Source: Flammulina velutipes
Lineage: Eukaryota; Basidiomycota; Agaricomycetes; Agaricales; Physalacriaceae
Direction: 5' to 3'
NCBI GenBank assembly: GCA_011800155.1
Contig: JAALGH010000011.1
Coordinates: 1,426,001-1,490,000, forward strand
Length of the DNA stretch: 64,000 bases
This document shows positions 22,741-34,135 of the stretch, one piece after another (position 1 is the first letter of the stretch; each line of letters starts with the position of its first letter). Both the position numbers and the translations under genes were made by a program. Below the pieces are notes generated by a model. It saw only the letters and a program-made list of their open reading frames with translations, did no database searches and was not told the origin of the DNA.

Positions 22741-23187
22741 GCCGGAGATGGCTGGCAATGGTGACTGTTTTTGCGGCGCGATTTTGGAATGTTTGTATAT
22801 AGCACTTTGTAGCATGAAAAAATATATGTATCCTTTGTCCGTTTTTTTTGCGTGACTGACTATGTAATGGCACGAAGATGTAAGTTGAAAAGAATATTCT
22901 AGACGTCACCTTGTTATGAATGTAAGGGTGCCAGATATAAGAACATTGGGGCTAAGTGATTAATGACAATGAAAAGCGAACTGTTAGAGGTATAGCTCAG
23001 AGTTTTATTAGATTTTTGTAGTGAGTGCAGCGGGAACGGTGAAAGTCAGCATCAAAATCACAAGTCCATAGTCAAGTCGGTTTGGTACGAGCAAAAAATG
23101 GACAGCACGATTACTAGTACTTGGATTCACATGGCAGAGGCCTCTTGGCATATAATTGAATCTATTCCTGTCTAAATAGTATGAAAT
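22741..23187. other. Intergenic gap between convergent genes
   Basis: No gene seen. It holds the 3' flanks of the coiled-coil gene and of the minus-strand gene ending at 23188. Confidence 0.5.
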
Positions 23188-25941
23188 CTACAACGGCTTC
23201 CAAAATCCAGGTGCGCGGGGAGGTCTTTGTTGTACGTCAGGTGGAGTAAAGAAAATGCGAGATGGTTTAGGTATATGCGAAAGCTGTAATGGAAGCGTAG
23301 GAGGGCGCCGAAACCAAGTAAAGAAGGTTTGAATATAATGCTGCGCCACAATAATCTCGAGCTCCAAAAACTTGTCCATGCTGTAACCTAATTCGGGACA
23401 CGGAGCGTCAATCGAAGATGGCCGATCTCCGCTCCATCCCACTGCTAACTGCTTGAGAGACCAAACGAAGGGTGCCCGAGTCATCCAATCTACTTCGGCG
23501 AGCCCTGTGTTTGCCATGCCCAAGTCGACGCTCGCAAGTGATCGGTCACCTGTTCTGAAACAGCCTTGCAAAATGCGATGATGCTCTGGGGTTGCCCCCA
23601 GGGTGGAAAGTTTGCTGTCCAGACACATAAGGTCCAACCGGAATCCCATTTCCCCTACGTCCCAGAGGATCTCCCGATAGGCCTCAATATGGTCGGAGGG
23701 GTTGTCCATAACTTCATCGTGCCATTTCGGACCCACGGAGCTCGAGATAATGTCGATGTCGGGATCACCTGCACGAAGCTCAGCAACCTTGGAAGCAATC
23801 TCGTCTCGGAAACGCCCCTCCTTCTTTCCCGTCGAGGTATTAGGGTCAGCTCTCGCAGGAGCTGCATCGAGACGACCTTCTAGGAGCCACGTTCTCCAAG
23901 CTTGATGGCTGATCGCCAATCGCCTCCAAGCAGGTATGACGTGTGGCCCTTCGTAGGTCGAAAGAATTATTGGGCGTAATCGGAGCCACGAACGTAAGAA
24001 CAATCCCCGCTTCTCGTCGCTTTCTCCGGACACGAATATCTCCGGACGCGGGACAAGATATCCGGCAACGGTGTCCACCTTGCATAGTTTGTAGTCCTCT
24101 TCCGTCGATTCAAGAGCTTTCACCCAGGAAGGAACCGGATTTGGGAGGAAACGATGGTACGATTGTCTGAACACGTTGGACTTTTTGTACGGTCCCGATG
24201 AAGTTCCTACTGATAGAATTCCGTTTAATCAGTACACTACATTTTTAACAGCAAGAGTAGCTTTCCGAACCTTTTTTCCCTTTGCGCTGTGAAGACGAGC
24301 TCCCCAGCTGAACGGGGCGAGAAGAAGTTGACGGCAAGGGGAGAGGACCGGTGGGGCGGGGCGCTAGACTGAGCGAGCGAACATACGGGTCCTCAAAGGT
24401 GACGGCATGGTTCGAGGTCCACATGTGCATTCGATGATATTTGTCGCGACTGCTGGGTGAACCGTCAAAGATTGGTGGGAAGCGACCATGCCTCCGCTCG
24501 TGTTCGTGGAGGATGATACCGCGTTCACCTGGTTCCTGAAGTGGAAGGACCTTAAGGCAGCGAAACGAGCGAGCATGCTTAGCTTCACGTATCAGCCACA
24601 CCGGACATCCACTCATGAAGAGCTTGTGGGCAACTCCACTGTGGGACGTGAAAGCTCCCATCCACTGAGTTTTGGCTGGTATCGGTCGCGTCGGGAGGCT
24701 GACCTTATCAGCGAGAATGGGCCAGACGTCTTTCATATAGCATTGGTACGCTCTGAGTTCCAATGCGGTGCGTTGATAGAGTCGTAAAATGAGAAGGGTG
24801 CGAAGGTATGGCAAAGGAGTGTGTTGCAAGCTCGTTTCGAAGTACGCCAGAACGGCACGATATCGGTTGAACAAGACGCTGTCCGCTGGAGCGTTGAAGC
24901 CGGCGTGTTCGTCGCAAGCCTCCTGGACAGCTGTCTGCACTTCTGCGAAGAACCGCGTGGACAAGAGACCTATGCCATGGGCGACGGCATGATCAATCTT
25001 GAAGTCAAATTCTTTCGAGGGTGTGGACCAAAGTCCCGCCAGGGGACCTTCATCGTTGCGACGCTCGATGCAGAGATGGTGCCCGTATTCTGGGATGAAA
25101 GTTTGCGGCCACTGGATGTGATCTTCCGGGCCATAACGATAATCTGCTCTCAAGTAAACCGATTGAGTATTACCCAAGAAAGGGGCTGGAATGTACTCTG
25201 CATTCGCAGAGGTGATTACAAAAGGGTAGCTTCTTGAGACACCGCCTACGCGGGCATCTAGGGAAGTTGGGGCTACGAAGAATGTCAGCAAGGTATTAGA
25301 GCTCTGATTCATTGAAGACGCTTACGATGAGTTTCACTGAATGGGGTTTGGACACCCATGATCAGCATAATACTGGGATCATCGAGAAGTTCTTTGTGGT
25401 ATACGTTGGACATCAAGACGAGCGCTACGTAGAAAGTCAGTTATTGGCTATTAGATCCTTACTTTGACTTGGATTTTCCCAATACTCACTAATCTTTTTT
25501 GGATGGAAGGAGATGATATTGTAGCGCACAGATATTCTGGAAAGGATAGTGTCAATAGTGTCTCTTTGGAACGTGAAAGAGTATAAGAGGTGAAAAAAAG
25601 TTGAGGTAAGACTTTCTTTTCCTCCGCGCACGTTCCAAGCATCCTCGAAGATCCAGGATCTGAAGCGAAAGGCCAATTCTGTATACGACGGCTTCAAAGG
25701 CTCGATCTGGAGTCTGAATCGACCCCGTATCAACAGTAGAAAGGTATGGTTGGGGTCTCCTCTCTGCCGAGAAGAGACTGCGCCCGTCTGCACGGCGGGC
25801 GCATCCTGGAGCTATACGAAAACAAAGGCATTACTTACCCGGATGGTTCAAGCGACGCGTTTTCAGACCGCGTTTGCAACGTGATAGTACAGTCGAAGCA
25901 CACGATCGGAATTTGAATCGTTCGGATGATTCGGTCCGCAT
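23188..25941 (-). CDS. Large agaricomycete-specific protein of unknown function
   Basis: Six exons join in frame to about 840 residues. Exon 1 starts MRTESSERFKFRSC at 25941. An intron of about 28 bases leads to LQDAPAVQTG, and later exons restore ITLVLMSNVYHKELLDDPSI, then ETHPPTSLDARVGGVSRSYP. The fifth intron joins GKKVGTSSGPYKKSNVF. The C-terminal half (SWLRLRPIILSTYEGPHVIP, HIEAYREILWDVGEMGFRLD, SVDLGMANTGLAEVDW, HYIQTFFTWFRRPPTLPLQL) is like a repetitive protein family seen in many copies in agaricomycete genomes. The family has no assigned function that I know. No catalytic motif is evident. The high copy number of relatives may mean it is linked to mobile DNA. Confidence 0.65.
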
Positions 25942-27021
25942 CCTACTACCTTTCTCTCATGGCGACGACGACAAAATCTATTAACAACGGACGAGCGTGC
26001 AGCTTGTCTTGCTAGGCTGCGGCAGCATCCTAGTAACTTTTAGGTCTCCTACGGCTGGTATCCAACCTCGTACTTCGAACGCGAAAACTATGGATACTTA
26101 TCCCATTGACAAGAGGGACAGCACAGTATACTACGGTTCAAGGTATGGTTCTCCTGAGAGATTCAATTACCTAACATAAGACAGATACCCAAAGAAACAG
26201 TCGATTTGAACCGCCCTAGACATGAATCGTGAGGACCCGCACCTTGCGCTCACAATCGCTAAGTACGTTTTCTGCATCAGATATCAGGATTTTGCACTAA
26301 GTGCTATCAGTATCAGTCTTATCTGAGCGCCCAGTAAACTCTTAGTCGTAGAATATTTCTTTCGTTGCAGAATGCTTGATTTACTTGATTTGTTATCCCG
26401 AGAATTCTACTATCGATGATAAAAACGCGCTGCACACGCCATTAATGATCCCGTTCACCCTCGTGTAGGTTCTTCATTGGTTGAGGAAGCAAGGCGCCCG
26501 TCCAGATGATGCTTAGTTCCCCAGCTTCGACGGAAAAGGATGCTCTTCTTTCCAAATCGCCTGCGTGTTCTTCCAGGGACGTCTGCCTATGTCGAACCTC
26601 TCCGACTTGAAGGTAATGGACAATCCAGATTTTACGTGGACTTAGGTCAACGCACTTTCCTCTTAGGATGATTGAGGTCAGTATCTGTTCATCTTTTCTA
26701 TTCGGGGCTTTGGATTGACACTCACCGACTAGGTACTATTACGCGCGGTCGATAGAATTACGATATAATGATACCGAATTACGGGTTTTCCGTATGTTGA
26801 ACGAAGCGGCGGCGATAAAATTTGGGGCATTACCTATCTCAATCCATAGGTGGACGTCCACGAGTTTAATGTCGATGAAACCGATGACTTCGAATCTGTA
26901 GGATTCTGGGGTACGTTTGACATGCAAAATCGAGCCTAACCTGACGTTTGACCACCAGGACGCCTGTGTCTACTCTCTTTTATTGACTCGACCACCTCTT
27001 CTCATCGTGTCGACGAACACC
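25942..27021. other. Intergenic region
   Basis: About 1.1 kb with no supportable gene on either strand. The short frames are interrupted and show no family pattern. Confidence 0.5.
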
Positions 27022-29403
27022 ATGTCGGAAATCCCAGCCGGTCTCTTGCCAACAAGTATCGAAGATCTAGACAATGCCCTCGATGTAAGTATTGCAACGT
27101 TTCGAGATCAACGCTGATTCTGACTTGTCATATAGCGATTACAAGCATTGAAAGCGTCACAGCTCAAAATCCAGGAGCTACGGAAGCAGAACTCAGAATT
27201 GAAAACGCAGGCCGCTCAAGCTTCTTCGATCTCACTCAAAGAAAAAAAATCAGCGTCGAACGTGGACACGATTTCTCAAGCTCGCGACGACGAATCTCTT
27301 ACCGTGGAAGAGAAGAAAGAGATCACATTAGTCGGGAAAAAGCTTGTTGTTACGAGCCACATTTGGTTTGATAGTTTCGACTTCTATAACCTCCAGCTCC
27401 GGGAGGTTATCAAAGCACTGGATGGGCGACATCAGTACGGTAACGCTGAGATGCCTTTGCAGGAACCGAAAGACGACGGCGAATATTTGCGCCTCCAAAT
27501 TGCTCTGGACGTTTACCGTGCTCTACGACCAGATCTACATTCCTTTGTTGAGAGGAAGTACGCGCCGTTAGCGCAAGCTGTAAGCCTCTAGTTCCAATCC
27601 ATTCTCGCGTCGCTAACTGTTTGTTGACCTCCAGTTGAAAGATGGCGCGTCGGCTTGTCGTTCATCCCTGATGAACAGACTCAAGGCCCTGCGAACCATT
27701 ATTTTCAAGGATATCCTTCCTGCAGATGTCTTTGAACCGAGTTACGACCGCTCACAATGCGCAGACTGCCGCAATCTTCGTGGTCAGACGAAGAAAGGGC
27801 GCGATACGTTCCCTCCGATTCTCTTCCCTCAGGGAATCATAGACTTCAAAAACCTGTTCAGGAGTGTGGTACTCGTACGAGTGAGTCTTTCGATGACGAT
27901 TCTTCTTAATTCACATTAATTCAATATGCAGATCCTTATCGCGGTCCTTTACGGTCCTCAGCGTCTATCGCCGTCTTCGAAGATAGTTACGACGAAGAAG
28001 ACAAATGGTGACTTGTGGGCCGTCAAGGAGACATCCAGTGGTCTCATCGCCTTTGCGGCTGTCACTGTAAATATTTCTCTATTGTGCATATCTTCATACC
28101 ACTCAAGTCGTGTTTCATAGGCTTTTTTCCTCCTCGGCCCCGAAAACGACCAATTTTCTCCCCGTAGTCGGGAAAACGCTCGGAGTTTCATCGATGACTG
28201 CAGTCGTTATAAACTTGTCATCATCGCCTCTCTCGAAGGTGACGAGGATGGGACCTCCGTCATGCATCAAACCATCCGATTCTTCAATGAGAAGGTGTTC
28301 GATTTGCGCTACAGGCCAAAGGTTACACCTTCTGCACCCCCTCCCATTTCTGAAGAGGAAATCACTCTTCGTCGGACCATGCTCGCCGCCTTGAAGGGGA
28401 AAGCGGTTTCCGACTCTCATCAGCCTGCCAACTTCTCACAGCCTGATGATGGATCGTGGACCTTTTTGGCCAGCGACTCGCCGAAAGATAGCGTCACCGC
28501 TCTAACAGGCAATCTGGACGGCTTGCATATAGGGAACGAGGGTGCTCAGCTTTTTCCTCCGACGACTTTCGAATATCTCAAGCCAGCATCCCATCCCCCC
28601 CCAGCCAATCCGCCCAAATTGCCCGTTGTCCAAACAGCTTCACCTCCCGTCGACCAGTCCAATGCGTCGTTGGCGCGCGCAGACATCGTCGACGATCTTT
28701 CGGATCTTACCGAGCCTGAGGATGAAGCACCTGCTCAACGTGTTTCTGCACTGGCACTGGCCCGTCAGCATTCTGCACTTCTAAATGACGGTCAGTTCGC
28801 AAAATAATCTGTTATGTCGTAAATCATATTGATTTTTGAGCTTAGTATCTTCGGACGATTCAGAGGCAGGTCCAGGATCTGGTTCTCAATCGGATGACGC
28901 TTCTTTTCATTACGATGAAGCGACTGGTGAGTACATATACACCTATCAATACGGATGTTAATCTTCCCAATATCTCAGGGTCCATCTCGGAGAAGTTGCA
29001 CGATGGTACCAAGAAAGCGAAGGGCAAGCGGAAGGGCGAGGCGTCAACAGGGAAAGATTTGGGCAATGTCCCCCCTCGCCAGAGTCCTTCTACGACAAAA
29101 GCAGTCTCGCCTGGCGTGGCTTTGGCACAGGAGGCGCCGAATGTCCTTTCGAAATTTCGACCACGCACACGTCGGGCTCAAGCATCTCAGGACACCACAC
29201 AGGGATATGAACCAGAACCGTCTCAGGCGCTACCCGTTGTTCAGCCTACAAAGCCACGTCCTCAACCTCGCCAGTTCAAGCGAGCTCCTGCAGCTACAGT
29301 CGAAGCCCCCGTGGGGCAGCCATCTGAAGTCAACCCAGACATTGCTGCACCTGCCAATGACAGTGTCAAACCAGCTGTTCGGCGATCCAGTCGTCGGAAC
29401 TAA
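27022..29403 (+). CDS. Agaricomycete-specific protein of unknown function, about 660 aa
   Basis: The gene has about eight exons. The N-terminus (MSEIPAGLLPTSIEDLDNAL) leads into a coiled coil (RLQALKASQLKIQELRKQNS). The central globular region contains WFDSFDFYNLQLREVIKALD, LRALRTIIFKD-like and FPPILFPQGIIDF segments. The blocks ILIAVLYGPQRLS, LWAVKETSSGLIAFAAVTAF and TIRFFNEKVF are shared with a multi-copy agaricomycete family whose pattern is a 'YGP..., LWG/A..., TPGLIA...' series. The C-terminal 250 residues are disordered, Pro/Ser-rich and basic at the end (VRRSSRRN), which suggests a nuclear protein. No function is assigned. The orientation is opposite to the previous gene. Confidence 0.6.
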
Positions 29404-30081
29404 CCTCGGTTGGGTGTCAGACTCTGAGTGCATCGGAGTGGATATACTATTGAGTCAGATCAGTATTGAATAGCATTGTACTGTCGTATCAATTCAAATG
29501 CTCTTTTTCTGGCTTGTCCCCCATGTCCTCACTCGAATTCGAAGGCAATACGGTCCGGAAGTGTCGAGAGGATATTGACTGCCGGCGACAGTCGGGACCT
29601 CTGCATCCTCCATAACGGCGTTGTGAGTGTTTTCGCAATTCTAGTGTCGGCTTCTACTGATGTACCGATATCAGTTCTCATTCATGTGGTTGAGAGTGTC
29701 CATGAGCTTGAATTTGGAGCTGAGGCTGGCCGCCACAAGGGGTTCTCATTTGTCTTGAGCGCAAATTGAGTATACCTATATTTCTGCTTTCGACTCATGT
29801 TCTCGCAATACGTTACTTTCTCGAACTATTTTCTTTCCGTGCGCATTTGTTATGTCTACCTCTCCCGCGCGCAATTGCTTTTTTCAATCAAACCTCTGTC
29901 TTCTTCGAATTGTGTAGGTGTATATATGTTTATCCGTGTTCTCTAACAACTGATTCGCCATAGCTAAACTGTTAAATCTCTTCGAGTCAAGTAGGTGTAC
30001 TGAGCTATATTCGTGTGCGCTAATTGACTCGTCCTGGTAGGTATGCGCTCCATCTTCATCAATCGTTTTCTACCAGCGCAC
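29404..30081. other. Intergenic region
   Basis: No gene is supportable in this 0.7 kb. Confidence 0.5.
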
Positions 30082-30528
30082 ATGAGCGCTCCCCGCCCAC
30101 GAACGGGCATCAGCAAGGCGAAAGAAATTGTAAAGAAGGCGATAGAGGAATACGGGGAGCAATTCCAGGGAAGGGATGAGTACTGGGTTCTAACGTGTGT
30201 AATTAAGTTCTTTCTCATTGTTATCTTTATTGACTTAGTACTTGGTTTCAGCAAAGGATTTCATGCCCCCCGGAAGACCAGTGCTGTTCGTGAATCACAC
30301 GCGACCATGAGGGTGTATCGAGCGGATGGGGAAACAATTGGGGCAGTAGAATGGGGAAGTGCGAAGCGCGCTCGTGCTGAGCGCCCGGACGGCAAGCACT
30401 ATACATTCATCAAGACCGTCTCGGATTGGTGGGCCTATAGCGAGGATACCATGCGAGTATTGCGCACCAAGCCGCGCACCATCGCCACGTTCTTCGATCC
30501 ATCCAATCCATCATATTTGCGGGTGTAG
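30082..30528 (+). CDS. Small hypothetical protein
   Basis: Two exons with a GT/AG intron (about 30195-30251) join WVLT to KGFHAPRKTS and give about 130 residues. The start MSAPRPRTGISKAKEIVKKA was chosen over an upstream ATG at 30043 because it begins the hydrophilic domain. The sequence ETIGAVEWGSAKRARAERPD and the C-terminal SDWWAYSEDTMRVL look like a small basic globular protein. No family is recognised. Confidence 0.4.
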   Translation: MSAPRPRTGISKAKEIVKKAIEEYGEQFQGRDEYWVLTCVIKFFLIVIFIDLVLGFSKGFHAPRKTSAVRESHATMRVYRADGETIGAVEWGSAKRARAERPDGKHYTFIKTVSDWWAYSEDTMRVLRTKPRTIATFFDPSNPSYLRV

Positions 30529-30896
30529 GTAGTATGATATGTGTTGCCTGTTTGTGATTATTCTTGATTTGTACGCTATCCTTTGCATTGTTACTATTAT
30601 CCTTTCTTTGTACCCTGTCTGTTATCCTTCTGATACATTCTCAATCTTGACACTATCCTGTGAGTTCTTAATCCCATTCTCTTGATCTATGCTGATATGT
30701 TCTAAAGATTCGTGGTTCTGTCTGTGTACCGAGGCCGACCGGAAGACGAGAGTAGTGACACACCGTCTGCAAGTCCTGGCGTTAGTCGCCGTGCTTTCCC
30801 CGCTCGCGACAGTTCGCCAACCCTTGCCCCCGATTCAATGACGCAGAAGAGCTACGAGTACAGCAACGACGAGTCCGACTATAGACCCGCCTCCCA
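30529..30896. other. Gap before the kinesin fragment
   Basis: This stretch holds T-rich sequence. A Ser-rich frame at 30712-30896 (SNDESDYRPASQ) is unrelated to kinesin and may be a remnant of another gene. Confidence 0.4.
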
Positions 30897-32690
30897 GTCT
30901 GAATGGGCGCTTTGGGCTCGAATCATCCATTGTCAACGCGCTTACGGACGCCAAGGTGTGTTGCGCACTCTGCGTTGAATTCGGCCATTGAACTGTCGCC
31001 CTCTTCAGGTCAAATATGTCCCCTATCGGGACTCCAAGCTGACTCGTATTCTGCAAGAGTCACTAGGAGGTAACTCCCGCACGACTCTTATCATCAATTG
31101 CTCGCCGGCTGCGTACAACGAAACAGAGACTCTTTCGACGTTACGATTTGGCATCCGTGCTAAGGCCATCAAGAATTCGGCTCGTGTCAATGCTGAACTA
31201 TTGCCGTTGGAGCTCAAGGGCTTGTTAGCAAAGTCTCAGGCCGCCAATACATCCTATCAGAAGTACATCGCTGCTCTCGAGGCAGAGATAGCCATCTGGC
31301 GTTCTGGTGGGAAAGTAGAAGAGGCTGACTACGCTGTCCCTGGGAAACATGGCGCACCCGCTGCATCTGCTGCCGCTGCCGCGCCGCCCAAGAAGACTAC
31401 CGCGTCACCATCTGTTTCTTCGCCCGCCTCTCCGAGGAGTCAGACTCCAGTTCCCGTCAACCCGGCTATCGAGAGTTTACGCACGGAGGACAGCAGACCT
31501 CAAACACCTATTGCTGGCCTCGAGAAGGACGAAAGGGAAGACTTCTTGCGTCGCGAGAACGAGCTAAGCGACTCTCTCGCAGAAAGAGAAAGTAGTCTTA
31601 AGTCGGCCGAGAAGCTCGTCAAAGAGCTCAAGGAGGAGCTCACCTTCTTGAAAGAGCAAGAGGCCTCAGTCAGCAACGTAAGTTTTGTCACGGAACAAAA
31701 GCACGCTCTGACATATATCTTGTTCACAGGAAAACAAGACAATGTCGAGTCAAATCAATGAATTGAGGCTACAAGTAGAGAGGTTGGACTACGATAACAA
31801 GGAGGGTGGCATCACCATCGATATTCTCAAGGAGCAGAATGTCGACGCCAAGACCGAGTTGGAAGAACTCAGGAAGCAGATTGCTGAGCTGAAAACTGCT
31901 CAGAAGGAATCATCTGCCGAGGACAAGGAGAAGCGCAAACAAGAGAAGATGGCTCTCATGATGGCCAAATTCGACGCTGTAAGGCTTTACACTCACACCC
32001 TCAGTCACGTTGTTGAAACTCTATCCAGCAGGGCGCGTTCTCTGAGAAGGATGAACAACTTCGGCAAATTCTTGCCAAGCTTGACTCCTCTGACGAGTCG
32101 TCTACGTTGACCGCTGACGATCTCACTGCCATTAGACGGCAACTGGCCGAGGGGCAGAGTCTTGTCAGAGAAACTGTAGACCGTCTTCGTCAGAGTCAAG
32201 AGGAGAACGAGATGATCGTCCGCCGTCGGGATGAACTAGAAAGCCGAGTGGCTACGTTAGAGGCGGATTACGAGGAACTGCTAGGTAATCTGCCTATTCG
32301 ATTATGTGTTTACCTGCGCTCATTCCCGATGCAGAGAAGACCATTCATGAAGAGGAGACCAGTAACATTGATATCGCGGAGTCCATGGCGGATCTCAAGG
32401 TAGGGAGACTAATATTCTTCTTGTTTCGATCTTCGCGTTACTAATCATTCTAAAGAACAAACTTGAAGCTCAATATGCCGCAAAGCGAGATGCTCACCTA
32501 AGCGAAGCGTTAGATCTTAAGCAGCAGTTGGACATGAAAGCGAATGAATTGCGGAACCTCAACGCGTCAATTGATAGCTTGAAGAGCGTCAACGAAGAAC
32601 TCAAGGTTTGTGCCCTTAATCTAAGTTCCTGTACACAAGTAACCGTGCACCTAGCGCGCATTTGCCGTCACATCCGCTGGCATTGTACAT
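30897..32690 (+). pseudogene. Truncated kinesin-1 heavy chain fragment
   Basis: Spliced exons encode the end of a kinesin motor domain ([60 protein letters not shown]). A stalk with long coiled coils follows ([20 protein letters not shown]) up to NEELKRAFAVTSAGI. The first part of the motor, with the P loop and switch regions, is absent, and so is the tail. Upstream (30712-30896) and downstream (32690-33007) sequence is unrelated. The introns are kept, so this is a DNA-level copy rather than a retrocopy. The 5' edge (SLNGRFGLESSIVNAL) already looks degenerate against the usual SLxALGxVINALT. It cannot make a working motor. It may be a captured or rearranged gene fragment. Confidence 0.75.
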
Positions 32691-33007
32691 GTCGATGTTT
32701 GGCTTCCAGTTCCCCGTCCTATACCATTCGGACACTATCTCCTCTTTCGTATCTCATCATACAGCTCTTTCGACGGATACTCCACCGCTTCGTCCACGAC
32801 CTCGCATCCACAACGTTCAACAATATCGGAGTCCCGTTCAGCACATTCTTGAACAATAGCGCCTTCAACAGCAACGGGCCTGTTCTTCGTGGCAATGCAA
32901 TACATTTTGGCATCCGCCTCTTCTCCTTCAAGACGACAACTCCCTCAGTTCCCTCATTCCCCGATGTTGCCACAGACGGAGGATTCGCCGATGGATTACA
33001 AGACTGA

Positions 33008-33177
33008 AAACTTCCCTCATCCCGACGAGGAGAACTTGTTCAACTCACTCCTGCACTCGCCGATGACCTTACCCGAGGATGGACGCCGTCGACGCACAGG
33101 GCCTTGCCCTCACCATGGTCAGAGGGCGGTGCACTGCCATATAATAACCTCGCAATATATATTTCCAACGGCGCCGT
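33008..33177. other. Sequence between kinesin fragment and tRNA-like promoter
   Basis: A short protein-like frame (PHPDEENLFNSLLHSPMTLP) crosses into this stretch from 32889. It has no recognised family and may be another gene fragment. Confidence 0.3.
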
Positions 33178-33240
33178 GGTCCAGCTGGAACTATCGCCAA
33201 CTAATGATGGAACCTTTTATAGGGTCAAGCGTTCGATTCC
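33178..33240 (+). other. tRNA-like Pol III promoter (possible SINE head)
   Basis: TGGTCCAGCTGG at 33178-33189 matches a Pol III A box, and CGTTCGATTCC at 33229-33239 resembles a B box. The stretch does not fold as a tRNA: the acceptor and T stems do not pair. A tandem repeat follows directly. A tRNA-derived SINE or a decayed tRNA fits best. Confidence 0.35.
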
Positions 33241-33273
33241 CGGTGAGTGCACAATATCAAAGAAATTAACAAT

Positions 33274-33404
33274 CTAACTAACTGACTTACGAACTCAATA
33301 CAGAAGCTAACTAACTGACTTACGAACTCAATACAGAAGCTAACATACTAACCAACTCAATACAGAAGCTTAACGAACTAACCTTCTCAATATAGAAGCT
33401 AACG
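33274..33404 (+). repeat. Minisatellite, 33-base unit
   Basis: The unit starting CTAACTAACTGACTTACG occurs twice without change (33274-33306 and 33307-33339). Two shorter diverged copies follow, each ending in CTCAATAYAGAAG. There are no spacers, so it is not a CRISPR-like array. Confidence 0.85.
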
Positions 33405-34135
33405 CGTACTAGGGAGTGGGTTACTAACCCAAAGGTTCAGAACATGATCTTCTTTTTTCCCATTTTTGCGATAGATTTATGGGCCTACTATACACCATGT
33501 CAGACATCAGACTAAAAGCATACACAGTATAAGAAATCATGTAAGTAGAATAGTAGACAGTGTACATACGCATATAAGCAGGCATTCAAGGTCCGTACCT
33601 TGATCGTTCTTATATGAGATGTGTGACACCAAATAAGGTGCCAATCTTGGCACAACAACATAAATGAAATATGTCTATCATAACCAGCCATTCGTGGAAA
33701 TAGGACTGGTCCCAGCCTTTCTTACATTGATCCTTTTGATGAAGAACACCGAAACGGAAATGATGAGCGTCAAAACGTGTTATTATCACAGAAACGGTAA
33801 CTATAGGGGAGTTGGTTACAGGGATTATTAGGATTGATGGCCAGAGACTCGAAATGACCATTAAAATATGCCTTAGGGTGGCAACCTCACTGAAACGCGA
33901 GCAAGCTCTGATTTTCGTCGTCACCAGGGACCTTATATGTCTGGCCACTCGTATTACCATCACAACTGCTTGAATTATCATCACGGCCCCTCAGGTTATG
34001 GTCACAGCAGAAGGAATATATGGTAAAATCCAAGTCGTTTAATGAGATATAACCCATGCAGGAAAATGACGGCGTTATTGGCGATTATTTGTATATATCA
34101 TCTCGGATCCGTTTGTCCGACATTGCTTTTTACCC
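33405..34135. other. Intergenic region
   Basis: No gene seen. A small inverted repeat (AAGGTGCCAATCTTGGCAC, near 33636) is present. Confidence 0.45.

Noticed and set aside
33274..33404. Possible CRISPR array
   Set aside because: The units are directly adjacent with no spacers, and the genome is fungal; it is a minisatellite.
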